Shown here: positions 23,910 to 32,777 of the stretch, piece by piece | Layout: every line of letters begins with the position of its first letter | How positions within the stretch are numbered: position 1 is the stretch's first letter | NCBI RefSeq assembly: GCF_002982115.1 | Contig: NZ_CP019980.1 | Span: 2,612,001-2,676,000, forward strand | From: Lysinibacillus sphaericus | GTDB lineage: Bacteria > Bacillota > Bacilli > Bacillales_A > Planococcaceae | Direction of reading: 5' to 3' | Length of the DNA stretch: 64,000 nucleotides | The notes under the pieces: generated by a model | Databases searched by the model: none | What the model saw: the letters and a program-made list of their open reading frames with translations, nothing else | What the model was told of the DNA's origin: nothing | Position numbers and translations under genes: made by a program

Positions 23910-24347
23910 TTAATCAATCTCAGATGCTTCAAGGTTATTTATAAAAGTGACAAAGTTATTAGATAAAAAATTAATGCTTCTTTCTGTAACCCCACCCAAG
24001 TCCATCCAAATAAGAACAACACGACCTTTTTCTAAATCTATACAAAATAAATTTCCACCCCAATCATTTGCAAAGGGCAAGTATCTATTGGGGAGTGCAT
24101 TTCTATTTATTAAATCTAGGTACCTTTCTTCTAGTAACTTTGAGCTATTTTTATATTTAATAGGTGAAAACTCTGCAATTTCCGTCTCAAAATCTATATC
24201 ATACCCATAAAAACAAGGTTTTACTGGTATCCCACCATTAAATTGTAAATAATGTTCTTTAAGCTGTTGTGGTAATTTAAATCCCAATATAGTCTCAACA
24301 TCCTTTACATCACTTATCGTTAGTTGAGTAGAGCATTCCATAAACAT
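23910..24347 (-). CDS. SMI1/KNR4 (SUKH) family immunity protein
   Basis: About 145 residues with LPQQLKEHYLQFNGGIP, YLPFANDWGGNLFCIDLEKG and VLIWMDLGGVT, the same core as the SUKH protein at 19341, with about half the positions identical by eye. The ATG at 24345-24347 is eight bases after AAGGAG. The pair may have arisen by duplication or by stepwise capture of related immunity genes. Confidence 0.85.
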   Translation of the reverse strand: MFMECSTQLTISDVKDVETILGFKLPQQLKEHYLQFNGGIPVKPCFYGYDIDFETEIAEFSPIKYKNSSKLLEERYLDLINRNALPNRYLPFANDWGGNLFCIDLEKGRVVLIWMDLGGVTERSINFLSNNFVTFINNLEASEID

Positions 24348-24434
24348 CCTTTTCACTCCTTAGTAACTGCTTATATGGTACTTTTGGGTTTTATTTCTGA
24401 TTCTACATTGATTTCAAACCGTTATGATGCATCG

Positions 24435-24815
24435 TTAGATTATAGGGCGATATAAATCTTTCCAGTAAGGAATCATTTCTTCTGAAAAAATATAAACAAA
24501 ATCTTTAGAAGAAAGGTTTCCTAATTTGTCTAATGCAATGCCAAACTTGAAAAATATTTTATAGTTTCTGTTGATAAAGTACTCTTCATTTTTCAAACTA
24601 GCCAATTTAGAGCCGATTTTTGATAACAGTTTATTATCAATAAAAACATCCTCTTTACAATTTAAAGCTATTTGTATTAACTGTCCTTTTTCATTATAGA
24701 TTGCTTGACTATTCTTCCAGTTTTCTGTTGTGATACCTTTTTTAGTATTCTTGCTTGTTTTTAAAAGCATTACCCATATATTTCCAACTTCACTCGGCTG
24801 CATACCTAATTTCAA
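24435..24815 (-). CDS. Probable immunity protein with unclear start
   Basis: 126 residues from a TTG without a ribosome binding site. The frame stays open upstream and reads GTQFRSIENQLKNLRYEITP then YQSVGLLKLGMQPSEVG, which looks like the natural N-terminal part, but no ATG, GTG or TTG fits. An out-of-phase ATG at 24911-24913 encodes only MRKE-stop. The 5' end is therefore probably damaged. The GLLKLGM element is shared with many small immunity-type proteins. Function unknown. Confidence 0.4.
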   Translation of the reverse strand: MKLGMQPSEVGNIWVMLLKTSKNTKKGITTENWKNSQAIYNEKGQLIQIALNCKEDVFIDNKLLSKIGSKLASLKNEEYFINRNYKIFFKFGIALDKLGNLSSKDFVYIFSEEMIPYWKDLYRPII

Positions 24816-24923
24816 TAATCCTACAGATTGATACGGAGTAATTTCATATCTTAAGTTTTTCAGCTGATTCTCAATACTTCTGAATTGAGTACCTAATTTT
24901 ATTCCTTTCTCATAAATTTATTT

Positions 24924-25301
24924 TTAGTTATCTAAATAAATTGTTATTTGAATGCCATCATCAGGACAGTCTAAACCGTAAATCGTCATGTTATATTGTG
25001 GAAATATATAGCATCCATCCACAAAATACGGATTTTCTTTTAATAAAAATTGCTTTGATTCATTCATTAAATCTATTTTTTGCTCATTCAATAAAATAAT
25101 CTCTGGATTGTTTACTGATATACTTACCAAGACATCATTTACAAAATGAAATATATAATCATCATGAAATTGAAAAAATTCTTTTCCTTTGACAGGTTTC
25201 TTTTCCAATTCACCTAAGACATATTTTAAGTCTGAAGATGTCATAGATAGACTTACTTCGTTTATCCCCATTTTAGGTAATATTATTAGCTCTCTTCTCA
25301 T
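24924..25301 (-). CDS. Probable immunity protein, 125 residues
   Basis: The ATG follows GAGAGGTAAAAGGT. The product has a basic start (MRRELIILPKMGINEVSLSM), a SSDLKYVLGELEKKPVKG segment and beta strands ending YGLDCPDDGIQITIYLDN. It resembles the downstream gene in layout (start, then a G-I/L-x-x-LxM-type element), but similarity is low. Cytoplasmic; family not recognised. Confidence 0.45.
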   Translation of the reverse strand: MRRELIILPKMGINEVSLSMTSSDLKYVLGELEKKPVKGKEFFQFHDDYIFHFVNDVLVSISVNNPEIILLNEQKIDLMNESKQFLLKENPYFVDGCYIFPQYNMTIYGLDCPDDGIQITIYLDN

Positions 25302-25396
25302 ACCTTTTACCTCTCTGTAGTTTTATAAAATCTACGAAATAGGTTCTAATAGTTGCTGACGTTTAAGGGTGAGATACCCCTCTACCATTTGATTTA

Positions 25397-26044
25397 TTAA
25401 CCGTATAAGTAATCAATTAAATTATCAGCGTATTCCTCTTTTTTCAAAATACTAATCAAAGAAGACTTTAACTTTTCAACAAAATCATCGTAGATTTCGA
25501 AAGTTTCTTCATCCATTATTTCTCCTTTGAATTTTTCATGTATTATTTCTAATGTCACGGAAAGAGCATCTAGAAAGACAGAAAAAGAATCCGCGATTGG
25601 AAATAAGGCACTCGTTTCATAACTTGCAAAAACCGGTGAATTTTCTTGGTTTGTGACAACTACAATTGGATCATCATCCTTGTCTGCAACTACAAGCCAA
25701 TTTGGATTCCAATTTGGATTTTCTTTTTTTTCGGTTCCAATCCAACGAAATCCTTCTTGTCTACGAACCAATTTATCTGCGGCATACAGAAAAAGGAGGC
25801 TATTTCCTAAATCAATATCTGTACAATCTAATTGATAGCCATCAGGACGTATATTACAAATTATTTCACACTGTTGATAAAATAATATTAATTCAGGAGA
25901 AAGATAGATTTTTTCATCTACATCAAGTTTTGCTAATTTGGACCTATAACGGACTCCTCCGTTTTTTTCAACGGGGGAGTCTTCTTTTGGATATTCATTC
26001 AACGCCTCTATGAATTTAAATATTGATTTTTCTAGTTGTTTCAT
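25397..26044 (-). CDS. SMI1/KNR4-like (SUKH) immunity protein
   Basis: 215 residues. A YLSPELILFYQQCEI segment is followed by the SUKH-like strand WLVVADKDDDPIVVVTNQ and FPIADSFSVFLDALSVTLE, as in larger SMI1/KNR4-type proteins. An acidic C-terminal helix pair follows. The ATG is preceded by ACGAGGATAG. Probable toxin-neutralising protein. Confidence 0.65.
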   Translation of the reverse strand: MKQLEKSIFKFIEALNEYPKEDSPVEKNGGVRYRSKLAKLDVDEKIYLSPELILFYQQCEIICNIRPDGYQLDCTDIDLGNSLLFLYAADKLVRRQEGFRWIGTEKKENPNWNPNWLVVADKDDDPIVVVTNQENSPVFASYETSALFPIADSFSVFLDALSVTLEIIHEKFKGEIMDEETFEIYDDFVEKLKSSLISILKKEEYADNLIDYLYG

Positions 26045-26171
26045 AAAAGTCTATCCTCGTTTCTATTTGATGTATTGCTACATCATTTTTTAACGGTCTT
26101 TTATTTTACATTCTTAACATATTTATTTGTAGTTTTATAATAATCTAAAAATTCATTTTCTACATTTAGGC

Positions 26172-26708
26172 TTACATTGTCCCTACCTTTCGGAAATTTA
26201 ATCCATTAATTCTAGTTTCCTTAATAAAATCTACAAACTTTTGTGTACAATAATAATTTGAACTAACTTTAGCATCTCTAAATAATGTTTCATTTTCTAC
26301 TTTATCTATATTAAATCTGATGTTTTCACTTTGCATCATTGCAAGAGATTCTTGCAAATCTATACCTTCAAAATTAATTGCTGTCACCACGTTAGTTACA
26401 TTTATATATACATAATCTTCTGAAATACCTTTAATTTTTATTGGCAATGTTTCTATAATGTCAGGGAATTCTTCAATAAATAACTTTTCAAATTTCTTTT
26501 TTACTATTAACGTAGCCCCGTAACAACGTGAATCAAAATCTAATATCTTTCCTCTATTAAGCTTATCTTCTGAAATACCAAAAATCTCTTCTGTCCAATC
26601 TAGAGTAATTTTCTGCCCCTTAAAAGTTGAAAAAAGCCGAACATCTTCCGTATTCAAATAAGTTAAATCTTTCAAATCATGGTCATTTCCAAGTCGATAT
26701 ATATGCAT
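26172..26708 (-). CDS. Imm11/DUF1629-like immunity protein
   Basis: About 178 residues from the ATG at 26706-26708 (MHIYRLGNDHDLKDL), which follows AAAAGGTGTG. The order of elements, early DVRLFSTFKGQKI, central DYVYINVTNVVTAINFEGID, then SNYYCTQKFVDFIKETRING and LNFRKV, matches the DUF1629/Imm11 pattern in which a protein ends with a 'seen in the target, finds its residue' segment. A related protein is encoded at 27612. Confidence 0.6.
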   Translation of the reverse strand: MHIYRLGNDHDLKDLTYLNTEDVRLFSTFKGQKITLDWTEEIFGISEDKLNRGKILDFDSRCYGATLIVKKKFEKLFIEEFPDIIETLPIKIKGISEDYVYINVTNVVTAINFEGIDLQESLAMMQSENIRFNIDKVENETLFRDAKVSSNYYCTQKFVDFIKETRINGLNFRKVGTM

Positions 26709-26871
26709 GAACAACACACCTTTTCTGTAAATAAAAAACATATGTAATGAAAGCGTTTTTTAGCGTTTTCTTTACATATGCCCCAAATATTTATCCTTAT
26801 TTTACCATAATATTTTTAATATCTCTAATTGTACAGTGATGTTTTTATTTCTTTGTAGTTGCGCTATATTA

Positions 26872-27543
26872 CTAATTTTTCTCTGGACTAATTAAAATAA
26901 CATTCTTTGAATTACGAACCTCTATACAATTGTATTTTTGATTTAAAATCTCAATTGTTTTGCCATACTTCATAATTTTGATATCTTGGATAACCAAAAA
27001 AGGTAAACTATTCAGTTTTTCTCTTATATCGTTAATAGAAAGGTTCAAATTAAAACATTTTCTTAGTTCCATAATAAATTTATTTGCTTCATTTGGTTTT
27101 CTGACTATATAAACTTTTACCTCCTCTATCAAATCAGGTTCGTCAAAAGTAAAATCATCATCTTTTATTACAGCATCATTTTCCAGCCATCTAAATAAAT
27201 CGGTATCTAAAGTATAAAAAGGCAACGATAATGCACCGAAATCTTGATAGAACACGTTAAGATCGCTATTCTTTTTTAAAAACAATCCTTGCCCTCCTCC
27301 ATCATCTCCTATCAAAATATATTCTGGTGCATAAGTACTTACTTCGTACAAACCGTTTCTTTCGATTGCGATGTCAAAACCATAAATATTGATTCCGTTT
27401 TCAAATGAAACTTCATTATAAGATTTCCAAAATTCAATTAGTCTCGAAGGTATATAAGTTTGAAAATAAGTATTGATTTCAGGCGCATCAATGTTTCTTG
27501 TTGTTTTAGTGATTAAGGGTGTAGACTTAAAATTTAAAATCAT
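26872..27543 (-). CDS. SMI1/KNR4 (SUKH) family protein with C-terminal extension
   Basis: 223 residues. The N-terminal 130 carry a SUKH domain: YIPSRLIEFWKSYNEVSFEN, YAPEYILIGDDGGGQGLFLK and a DLFRWLENDA end. The last 90 residues are a small alpha/beta domain (EEVKVYIVRKPNEANKFIME). TTGGAGG precedes the ATG. Probable immunity protein. Confidence 0.75.
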   Translation of the reverse strand: MILNFKSTPLITKTTRNIDAPEINTYFQTYIPSRLIEFWKSYNEVSFENGINIYGFDIAIERNGLYEVSTYAPEYILIGDDGGGQGLFLKKNSDLNVFYQDFGALSLPFYTLDTDLFRWLENDAVIKDDDFTFDEPDLIEEVKVYIVRKPNEANKFIMELRKCFNLNLSINDIREKLNSLPFLVIQDIKIMKYGKTIEILNQKYNCIEVRNSKNVILISPEKN

Positions 27544-27611
27544 TTATTTCCTCCAAATAACAATGACCTAGTCTTTTTTATTATTGTAAGTTTGATAACT
27601 AAGGAACTTGA

Positions 27612-28238
27612 TTATCGATTATAGAAAGAAAAATATTGAGGTACATCTGCCAATTCTATAAATTGAATTCCTTTCATTTGCTTTTCATCACAAAGTTGCT
27701 TAAACCTTTCTGAACAAAATAGATATCTTGCTAATTTTAAGTCATTCAAGCAAAACACGTCTCTATCATTTTCTTGTAGAACAATTTTTTGATATTTTCC
27801 AACCATATAATTTATGTCAAAAACCTTATTTTCTGGAACACTTCTTTTTGTAAACTCTGACTTCTCGTAATCAACGAAATCTTCTCTATTATAATACTTA
27901 ATAAAATAATAGGGTTTTTTTACTTTAGATTTTCCCTTTGAACTAACAACTTGTAGATTTGATGTAACATACTTTTGAAAAGTATTTACTTGATTCATCA
28001 AAGTAAAAAAATCACTACTGATAATATGACCATTAAAACCCTCATAATAGTCAAATTCAATTTTATTATTAGTAATTAACCATAAATCTTTTGGCATTTC
28101 TTGTTTTTGAAAAAAGATTTTATTCCATTCGTATCCCATTCCTTCATTATATTTAGTTTCATCAAATGATTCGTGAATAACGCCCTTAATAAAAATAGGC
28201 GACTTTACATTTTTCTTAACAATCATATAGTATCTCAT
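27612..28238 (-). CDS. Imm11/Imm43 (DUF1629)-like immunity protein
   Basis: 208 residues ending RDVFCLNDLKLARYLFCSER then KQMKGIQFIEL, the typical C-terminal signature of DUF1629-type immunity proteins. The N-terminal part is beta-rich. The ATG follows AAGGGGATAGT. Paralogous in layout to the gene at 26172. Confidence 0.65.
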   Translation of the reverse strand: MRYYMIVKKNVKSPIFIKGVIHESFDETKYNEGMGYEWNKIFFQKQEMPKDLWLITNNKIEFDYYEGFNGHIISSDFFTLMNQVNTFQKYVTSNLQVVSSKGKSKVKKPYYFIKYYNREDFVDYEKSEFTKRSVPENKVFDINYMVGKYQKIVLQENDRDVFCLNDLKLARYLFCSERFKQLCDEKQMKGIQFIELADVPQYFSFYNR

Positions 28239-28375
28239 ACTATCCCCTTAATCTTTGATATACTTAGAATATTTCCTAGATTACACAGTACCTAAGTTTT
28301 GTATTCCTAGAGGTTTTCCAAAATAAATAAATCAAAGCTGTTGAACAAGCCTAAAGTTCAAAACGTAATGTTTTA

Positions 28376-28722
28376 TCACTTTTTTAACTTAAATTCTATA
28401 AGCAATGAGAAAATTGCAAACAGTGGAATAATCAAAAACATAGAAGTTAATCCATCAATTTTCAACACCCAAAGGTTGATACACCCTACTATCCACACCT
28501 ATGATATTGATTAAAATAAAGATCAATAGGTACCGTAATGATTACGTAAATAAATAAACACCTAAAAAAATCAAAATAAATAGCATGAAATTTTCAAACA
28601 TCGTAAAGTGGAGTAATTCCGATTTGGAATTGCCCGTGACAACTTGACTAACCAAGGTGTAACAAATGCCACTAACAAAGGCAAAAACAGAAGCTTAATT
28701 GTACTGTTGTGATTTTTTTCAT
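28376..28722 (-). pseudogene. Degraded membrane protein gene
   Basis: A GAGG-type ribosome binding site and an ATG (28720-28722) start a frame that must shift in an A run to read KLLFLPLLVAFVTPWLV, shift again for MLFILIFLGVYLF, and again for GLTSMFLIIPLFAIFSLLIE and FKLKK-stop. At least three frameshifts or stops occur in about 115 codons, so it is a pseudogene of a small multi-pass membrane protein. Confidence 0.6.
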
Positions 28723-28782
28723 GTAGTTACCTCATATCATTGTTGTGAAAAACATCGCTAGACACATATCTTCTCTTAATTA

Positions 28783-28926
28783 TCAGGATGAGAAGATTTT
28801 AAGCTTCTGACCCTCCCTATGTATTTGAACGAAAAAGTATTCCGTAAACACGAACCATATTATTAATATTGCAATGCATATATTAATCCCATCTTTTGCA
28901 TAAATATTACTTATAAAAATCGTCAA
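28783..28926 (-). CDS. Small membrane protein, 47 residues
   Basis: TTG start with CAGGA upstream, overlapping the end of the preceding 43-residue gene. The product has one membrane segment (INICIAILIIWFVFTEYFFV) and a basic tail. It may be real or the relic of a longer gene; family unknown. Confidence 0.3.
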   Translation of the reverse strand: MTIFISNIYAKDGINICIAILIIWFVFTEYFFVQIHREGQKLKIFSS

Positions 28927-29038
28927 TATTTTCCTGATTTAGTATTTTCATAATATAAAAAAGACTGTCATGAATTTCTTCTGCAATCTCTAAGTCTTCT
29001 GCACAACCTGTATTTTTTGCCAGAAGTTCTACCCCCAC
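28907..29038 (-). CDS. Small acidic protein, 43 residues, coupled to a SUKH gene
   Basis: GTG start 12 bases after the SUKH gene stop with AAGGTG as ribosome binding site. The product, MGVELLAKNTGCAEDLEIAE followed by a helical stretch ending ENIDDFYK, is helical and acidic. It is probably co-translated with the upstream SUKH gene. Not recognised. Confidence 0.5.
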   Translation of the reverse strand: MGVELLAKNTGCAEDLEIAEEIHDSLFYIMKILNQENIDDFYK

Positions 29039-29050
29039 TTTTATTTCACC

Positions 29051-29500
29051 TTAATATATACGTTCTTCTTCCTCATCTTCTAGTATCTGATGAAAAAAGT
29101 CAGAAAAATCCTCCCATACATCTGGCTTGGAGATAAAGTCTTGCTGCTCTAATTTATTTATTTCTACAGAATCTAGCCAAATGATTGATGGTGTTTTTTC
29201 AGTATCCATAACAATAATACTTTCAGTTTGTTCAGCAATAACAACGAATCTATTCGGTAAACCAACAGCTTCTCTTATTCTTATAGTTTCGCGTATAAAA
29301 TTAGTTGGCTCAGAAAATTGAAAAGAATGGATATCTATTCCACCAACAATACCTCCACTGTAAAAGCCAGATATTTCACGAAAATTATTGGGTAGCTTTA
29401 TTTGGAGTTCATTTTCAATTTTATCTAAAGACTCTTTAGTAACTCCATCAAAATCATATAAAGCCTGGTATTTATTTTGTAATTCATTTATATCTTTCAT
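29051..29500 (-). CDS. SMI1/KNR4 (SUKH) family immunity protein
   Basis: 149 residues with a classical SUKH start (LDKIENELQIKLPNNFREIS then GFYSGGIVGGIDIHSF), the VVIAEQTESIIVMDTEK strand and an acidic C-terminal helix. The ATG is preceded by TTGGAGG. Toxin partner unknown. Confidence 0.85.
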   Translation of the reverse strand: MKDINELQNKYQALYDFDGVTKESLDKIENELQIKLPNNFREISGFYSGGIVGGIDIHSFQFSEPTNFIRETIRIREAVGLPNRFVVIAEQTESIIVMDTEKTPSIIWLDSVEINKLEQQDFISKPDVWEDFSDFFHQILEDEEEERIY

Positions 29501-29545
29501 ATTTTATTTACCTCCAAAATTCTATTTATCTCGGAAAAATAGAAT

Positions 29546-29974
29546 CTAGTTTGTTTCTTCTAAATACTTCTGTTTTGTATCTTTGAATATTTCTTTAATC
29601 CAATTTATTATTACTTTTTTTATCTTTTCAATGTTATTATTGTTCAATGTACAAACTATTACTAACTCGTTCGGGCTGCTATTTTCATTAATCCAATAAG
29701 AAAATACATCATCATTATTAGAGCTTTCTTGGATAATTTTTATTATTTTATTCTCTTTTTTTGATTTTGCCGAAAATATCGGATTTCCATCCATCATTTT
29801 TTTTCCATTACTGAAGGTAGTGTTGTAATAAGGACATATCCAATCACTTCCCTCAATATTCTCTTGATGCAACCACATGAAAAACATATCCATCCAATAT
29901 TTTTCTAAAGAAGAATATACATCTTCATCATCTAAATAGTTAACAAAATCATGAAGCAATTTGCTATTTTCCAC
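29546..29974 (-). CDS. Probable immunity protein, about 142 residues
   Basis: The GTG at 29972-29974 (MENSKLLHDFVNYLDDEDVY) lies eight bases after GGAGGAGA; the open frame extends nine codons further. The protein is acidic and aromatic, with a C-terminal basic helix. No family recognised. Confidence 0.45.
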   Translation of the reverse strand: MENSKLLHDFVNYLDDEDVYSSLEKYWMDMFFMWLHQENIEGSDWICPYYNTTFSNGKKMMDGNPIFSAKSKKENKIIKIIQESSNNDDVFSYWINENSSPNELVIVCTLNNNNIEKIKKVIINWIKEIFKDTKQKYLEETN

Positions 29975-30078
29975 GACACTTCTCTCCTCCAGCATTATCA
30001 AGTAAGTAAGTCATGCACAAACGGATTTGAATAAAGTAACCAGCAGGTGCGCATTTTACACGTTAATAGCAAGGTTGT

Positions 30079-30612
30079 TCAAGAGCATTGCCAGAAACCA
30101 GCAATAACCTCTCCTGTTTCATTATGCTTATATAGATATAATGCACCGTACATAAATACATAATCCATATTATCACTATAGCCTTCTTCGTCTATTTGTA
30201 GAAAAAAGGAGTAATTATCATTTTTCAACTCTTTATCATAATAACTTTTCGGTTGAATAAGACGTGGTTCTCCTAAAACTTTAATAAACAAATAATTATT
30301 CCCTTGTTTTTGCGAATAATCGCTTATGGAGTTTATACCTAAATCTAAAATACGCTTATCCGTATTTCTTCCAATTTCGGAGTATTTATGCTCTATAACC
30401 CGTACTTCAATTGAAGGATATATATTTCTTTCCAATAAAGTATCAAAATCCTTATGAATAATAATCGAAAGCATAACATCCTCTTTTTCTGGATGAACTA
30501 GAGTTGCATAAAACCTGTAATCATCAGATATTTTTTCTTCAATGAATTTTGGAGGATTACCACCTATTCTACCCCTCACATTATCATTAAAAGGAATACA
30601 TTGAGCAAACAA
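30079..30612 (-). CDS. Probable immunity protein, DUF1963/YwqG-like end
   Basis: 177 residues, TTG start with GGGAGGG seven bases upstream. It has a PFNDNVRGRIGGNPPKFIEE start, and its C-terminal SFFLQIDEEGYSDNMDYVFM and YGALYLYKH is reminiscent of YwqG (DUF1963) proteins, but the match is weak. It is the first (promoter-proximal) gene of the immunity array. Confidence 0.45.
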   Translation of the reverse strand: MFAQCIPFNDNVRGRIGGNPPKFIEEKISDDYRFYATLVHPEKEDVMLSIIIHKDFDTLLERNIYPSIEVRVIEHKYSEIGRNTDKRILDLGINSISDYSQKQGNNYLFIKVLGEPRLIQPKSYYDKELKNDNYSFFLQIDEEGYSDNMDYVFMYGALYLYKHNETGEVIAGFWQCS

Positions 30613-30918
30613 TTAAAACCCTCCCTTCCATCTGCTTTAAGCCATAGACATAATCTTTTTTTGTTTTGGTGCTGGTAGATTGCTGATATCATCGGCGCTA
30701 CGAAATACTGACCTGTGTATTCCAACGCTTCAAAATACACCATTTATTCCCACTTTACTTTTTCATTATTTTACCATTATTTAAAATTACAAACTAGTAT
30801 ATATCAAATGCATATTAGCATTCCCTTTCTACAAAGATTGCTGTACGCTAATACATAAGTAATTGACATATAAAAAGTTAGTTTTTTATGTTTTTTAAAA
30901 TGTCATGGAGGTTTTGAT
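30613..30918. other. Divergent intergenic region at the edge of the immunity island
   Basis: 306 bases with no ORF of note. It holds the promoters of the minus-strand array and of the plus-strand regulator gene; no clear operator seen. Confidence 0.4.
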
Positions 30919-32322
30919 ATGGACGATTTTATATTTCCTATTCACAATAATGAGGCGAAATATAAGCAAATTTATCAGCAATTAAAGACTTTAATTGAGC
31001 AAGGAATCTTAAAGTCCAATGATTGCCTTCCTTCTATTCGACGATTGGCGGAGACGTTACAGGTCAGTCGTAATACAACATTAACTGCTTATGAACAGTT
31101 GGTAGCGGAAGGCTACATACGTGGTGAAGGTCGTAAAGGCTATTTCGTTAATGTATTGGAACAAGTGTTTTTACAGGAAGAGGAACAAACAAGTGGGACA
31201 GAAAAAATACAGCAAGTGTTGCCAGCTATAAAAATTGATTTTCGGGCTGGTGCTATCGATCAATCCCATTTTCCGCTAAAAACTTGGCGACAATTTGCTA
31301 ATCGAGCACTCCAGTTAGCAGATAGTTTTGTGTATGGCGATCCTTTTGGGGAGCCTGTATTAAGAGAGCAGCTTGTTCACTACTTACTTCAAGCACGTGG
31401 GGTAAAATGTGAGGCGGATGATATTATTGTTGGTAGCAGTACACAGCAATTGTTATTGTATCTCGGTTTTATTTTGAAGCATGATTTTACAAGTGTAATT
31501 GTTGAAAATCCAGGTTATGTTGGTGCACGTCAATCATTTACATTAAATGGTTTTGAGTTGGAAGCACTACCTGTTTTGACGCATGGCGCTGAACTTCAGC
31601 TATTGACACACATGCAATCACGGCTTTTATATGTAACCCCCTCCCACCATTTCCCTTACGGTGTTTCAATGTCTATTCAACAAAGGCAATTGATGATTCA
31701 ATGGGCAAAAAGAGTACGTGGTTACATTATCGAAGACGATTATGACAGTGAATTTCGTTATACGCAGCAACCATTTCCGGCACTTGCCTCTATCGACCAT
31801 TCGCGCGTTATTTATATGGGAACTTTTTCAAAATCTTTTTTACCAGGTATTCGTTTAAGCTATATGGTATTGCCTAAGTCACTTACCCATCGTTACAAAG
31901 AACAATTTGATCAATTTGAACATAATGCCTCTTCTCTCCATCAATTAACGATGGCGGCATTTATGGAAAAGGGTGAGTGGACACGTCATATTAAAAGAAT
32001 GCGTATTATTTATAAACATAAAATGAACTGTCTTGTAGAAGAACTTAAAAAGCATTTCGGGCACAAAATGACAATATTGGGGGAGCATTCAGGTCTTTAT
32101 GTATTGATTAAGTTGCATGTGCAGCAAACCGAAGAAGAGCTACTCCAAGCTGCTGAGCATTGCGGTGTAAAAGTGTACCCAACTAGCCCGTATTATCTGC
32201 AACAGACAAACACTGAACCAATATTACAGTTAGGATTTAGTATGTTGTCAATCGAGGATATCCAAAAAGGCGTTCAATTATTATCACAAGCATGGCCGTT
32301 GCTACGTTCCAAACAACATTAA
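30919..32322 (+). CDS. MocR-family regulator (GntR helix-turn-helix plus aminotransferase domain), PdxR-like
   Basis: 467 residues: GntR winged helix (about 15-75, LPSIRRLAETLQVSRNTT) linked to a type-I aminotransferase domain (about 110-460) with the PLP lysine in GTFSKSFLPGIRLSY and an IIEDDYDSEFRY element. This is the PdxR/GabR architecture. PdxR activates pyridoxal phosphate synthesis, but no pdxST is adjacent here, so its target is uncertain. GGAGG precedes the ATG. Confidence 0.85.
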   Translation: MDDFIFPIHNNEAKYKQIYQQLKTLIEQGILKSNDCLPSIRRLAETLQVSRNTTLTAYEQLVAEGYIRGEGRKGYFVNVLEQVFLQEEEQTSGTEKIQQVLPAIKIDFRAGAIDQSHFPLKTWRQFANRALQLADSFVYGDPFGEPVLREQLVHYLLQARGVKCEADDIIVGSSTQQLLLYLGFILKHDFTSVIVENPGYVGARQSFTLNGFELEALPVLTHGAELQLLTHMQSRLLYVTPSHHFPYGVSMSIQQRQLMIQWAKRVRGYIIEDDYDSEFRYTQQPFPALASIDHSRVIYMGTFSKSFLPGIRLSYMVLPKSLTHRYKEQFDQFEHNASSLHQLTMAAFMEKGEWTRHIKRMRIIYKHKMNCLVEELKKHFGHKMTILGEHSGLYVLIKLHVQQTEEELLQAAEHCGVKVYPTSPYYLQQTNTEPILQLGFSMLSIEDIQKGVQLLSQAWPLLRSKQH

Positions 32323-32351
32323 AACGCGGGCTTTCAAAAACCCGCGTTTTT
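32321..32351. terminator. Bidirectional terminator
   Basis: AAAACGCGGG / CCCGCGTTTT stem with a 10-base loop between two convergent genes; A and T tracts on both sides allow use in either direction. Confidence 0.85.
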
Positions 32352-32352
32352 A

Positions 32353-32673
32353 CTATGTATCATTTTGAGCGTATTTTTGCAAATGCTTTGGTATTTCCCG
32401 TAAATCCATTAACAACGGCATCATCATCAGTAAGGTCAATAAATAAATAGCAATTCCTATTGCCACAGCCGAACTTTTCACTTCCTCCTCAATAACATAG
32501 GGCATTGTAATATAAGGTACAAAGACCAAAAGTAAAATAGAAATACGAGTCATTGAAGTGAGCATTTGTTTTTTTGCGCAATAAGGGCAACTGATAAATC
32601 GTGAAAATGTTACAATCGAACGCATCGATTGCTTCCAAGTCCATTTCTCCTTACATTCAATACATTTTGGCAT
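32353..32673 (-). CDS. Small zinc-ribbon membrane protein (cxxc_20_cxxc, TIGR04104 type)
   Basis: About 106 residues from the ATG at 32671-32673, with GGAGGAG upstream. Two CxxC pairs (MPKCIECKEKW and CPYCAKKQ, about 20 residues apart) form a zinc ribbon, followed by two membrane helices. This matches the TIGR04104 type of putative zinc-finger proteins of Bacillales. Function unknown. Confidence 0.8.
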   Translation of the reverse strand: MPKCIECKEKWTWKQSMRSIVTFSRFISCPYCAKKQMLTSMTRISILLLVFVPYITMPYVIEEEVKSSAVAIGIAIYLLTLLMMMPLLMDLREIPKHLQKYAQNDT

Positions 32674-32737
32674 ACAGTGCATCTCCTCCATTCACTAATT
32701 ATGCCATATTCTTTCTCAAAGAAGCACTTCATTAAAG

Positions 32738-32777
32738 CAAAAAAGAATTGCACAGGTTTTCCCTGCACAAATTCTTT
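32738..32777 (-). terminator. Probable terminator of the GNAT gene
   Basis: AAAAGAATTGCACAGG / CCTGCACAAATTCTTTT imperfect stem with T residues on the minus strand, right after the acetyltransferase stop. Confidence 0.55.

Noticed and set aside
14787..30612. Prophage or integrative element covering the island
   Set aside because: No integrase, phage structural genes or attachment repeats were found; array seems to have grown by gene capture.
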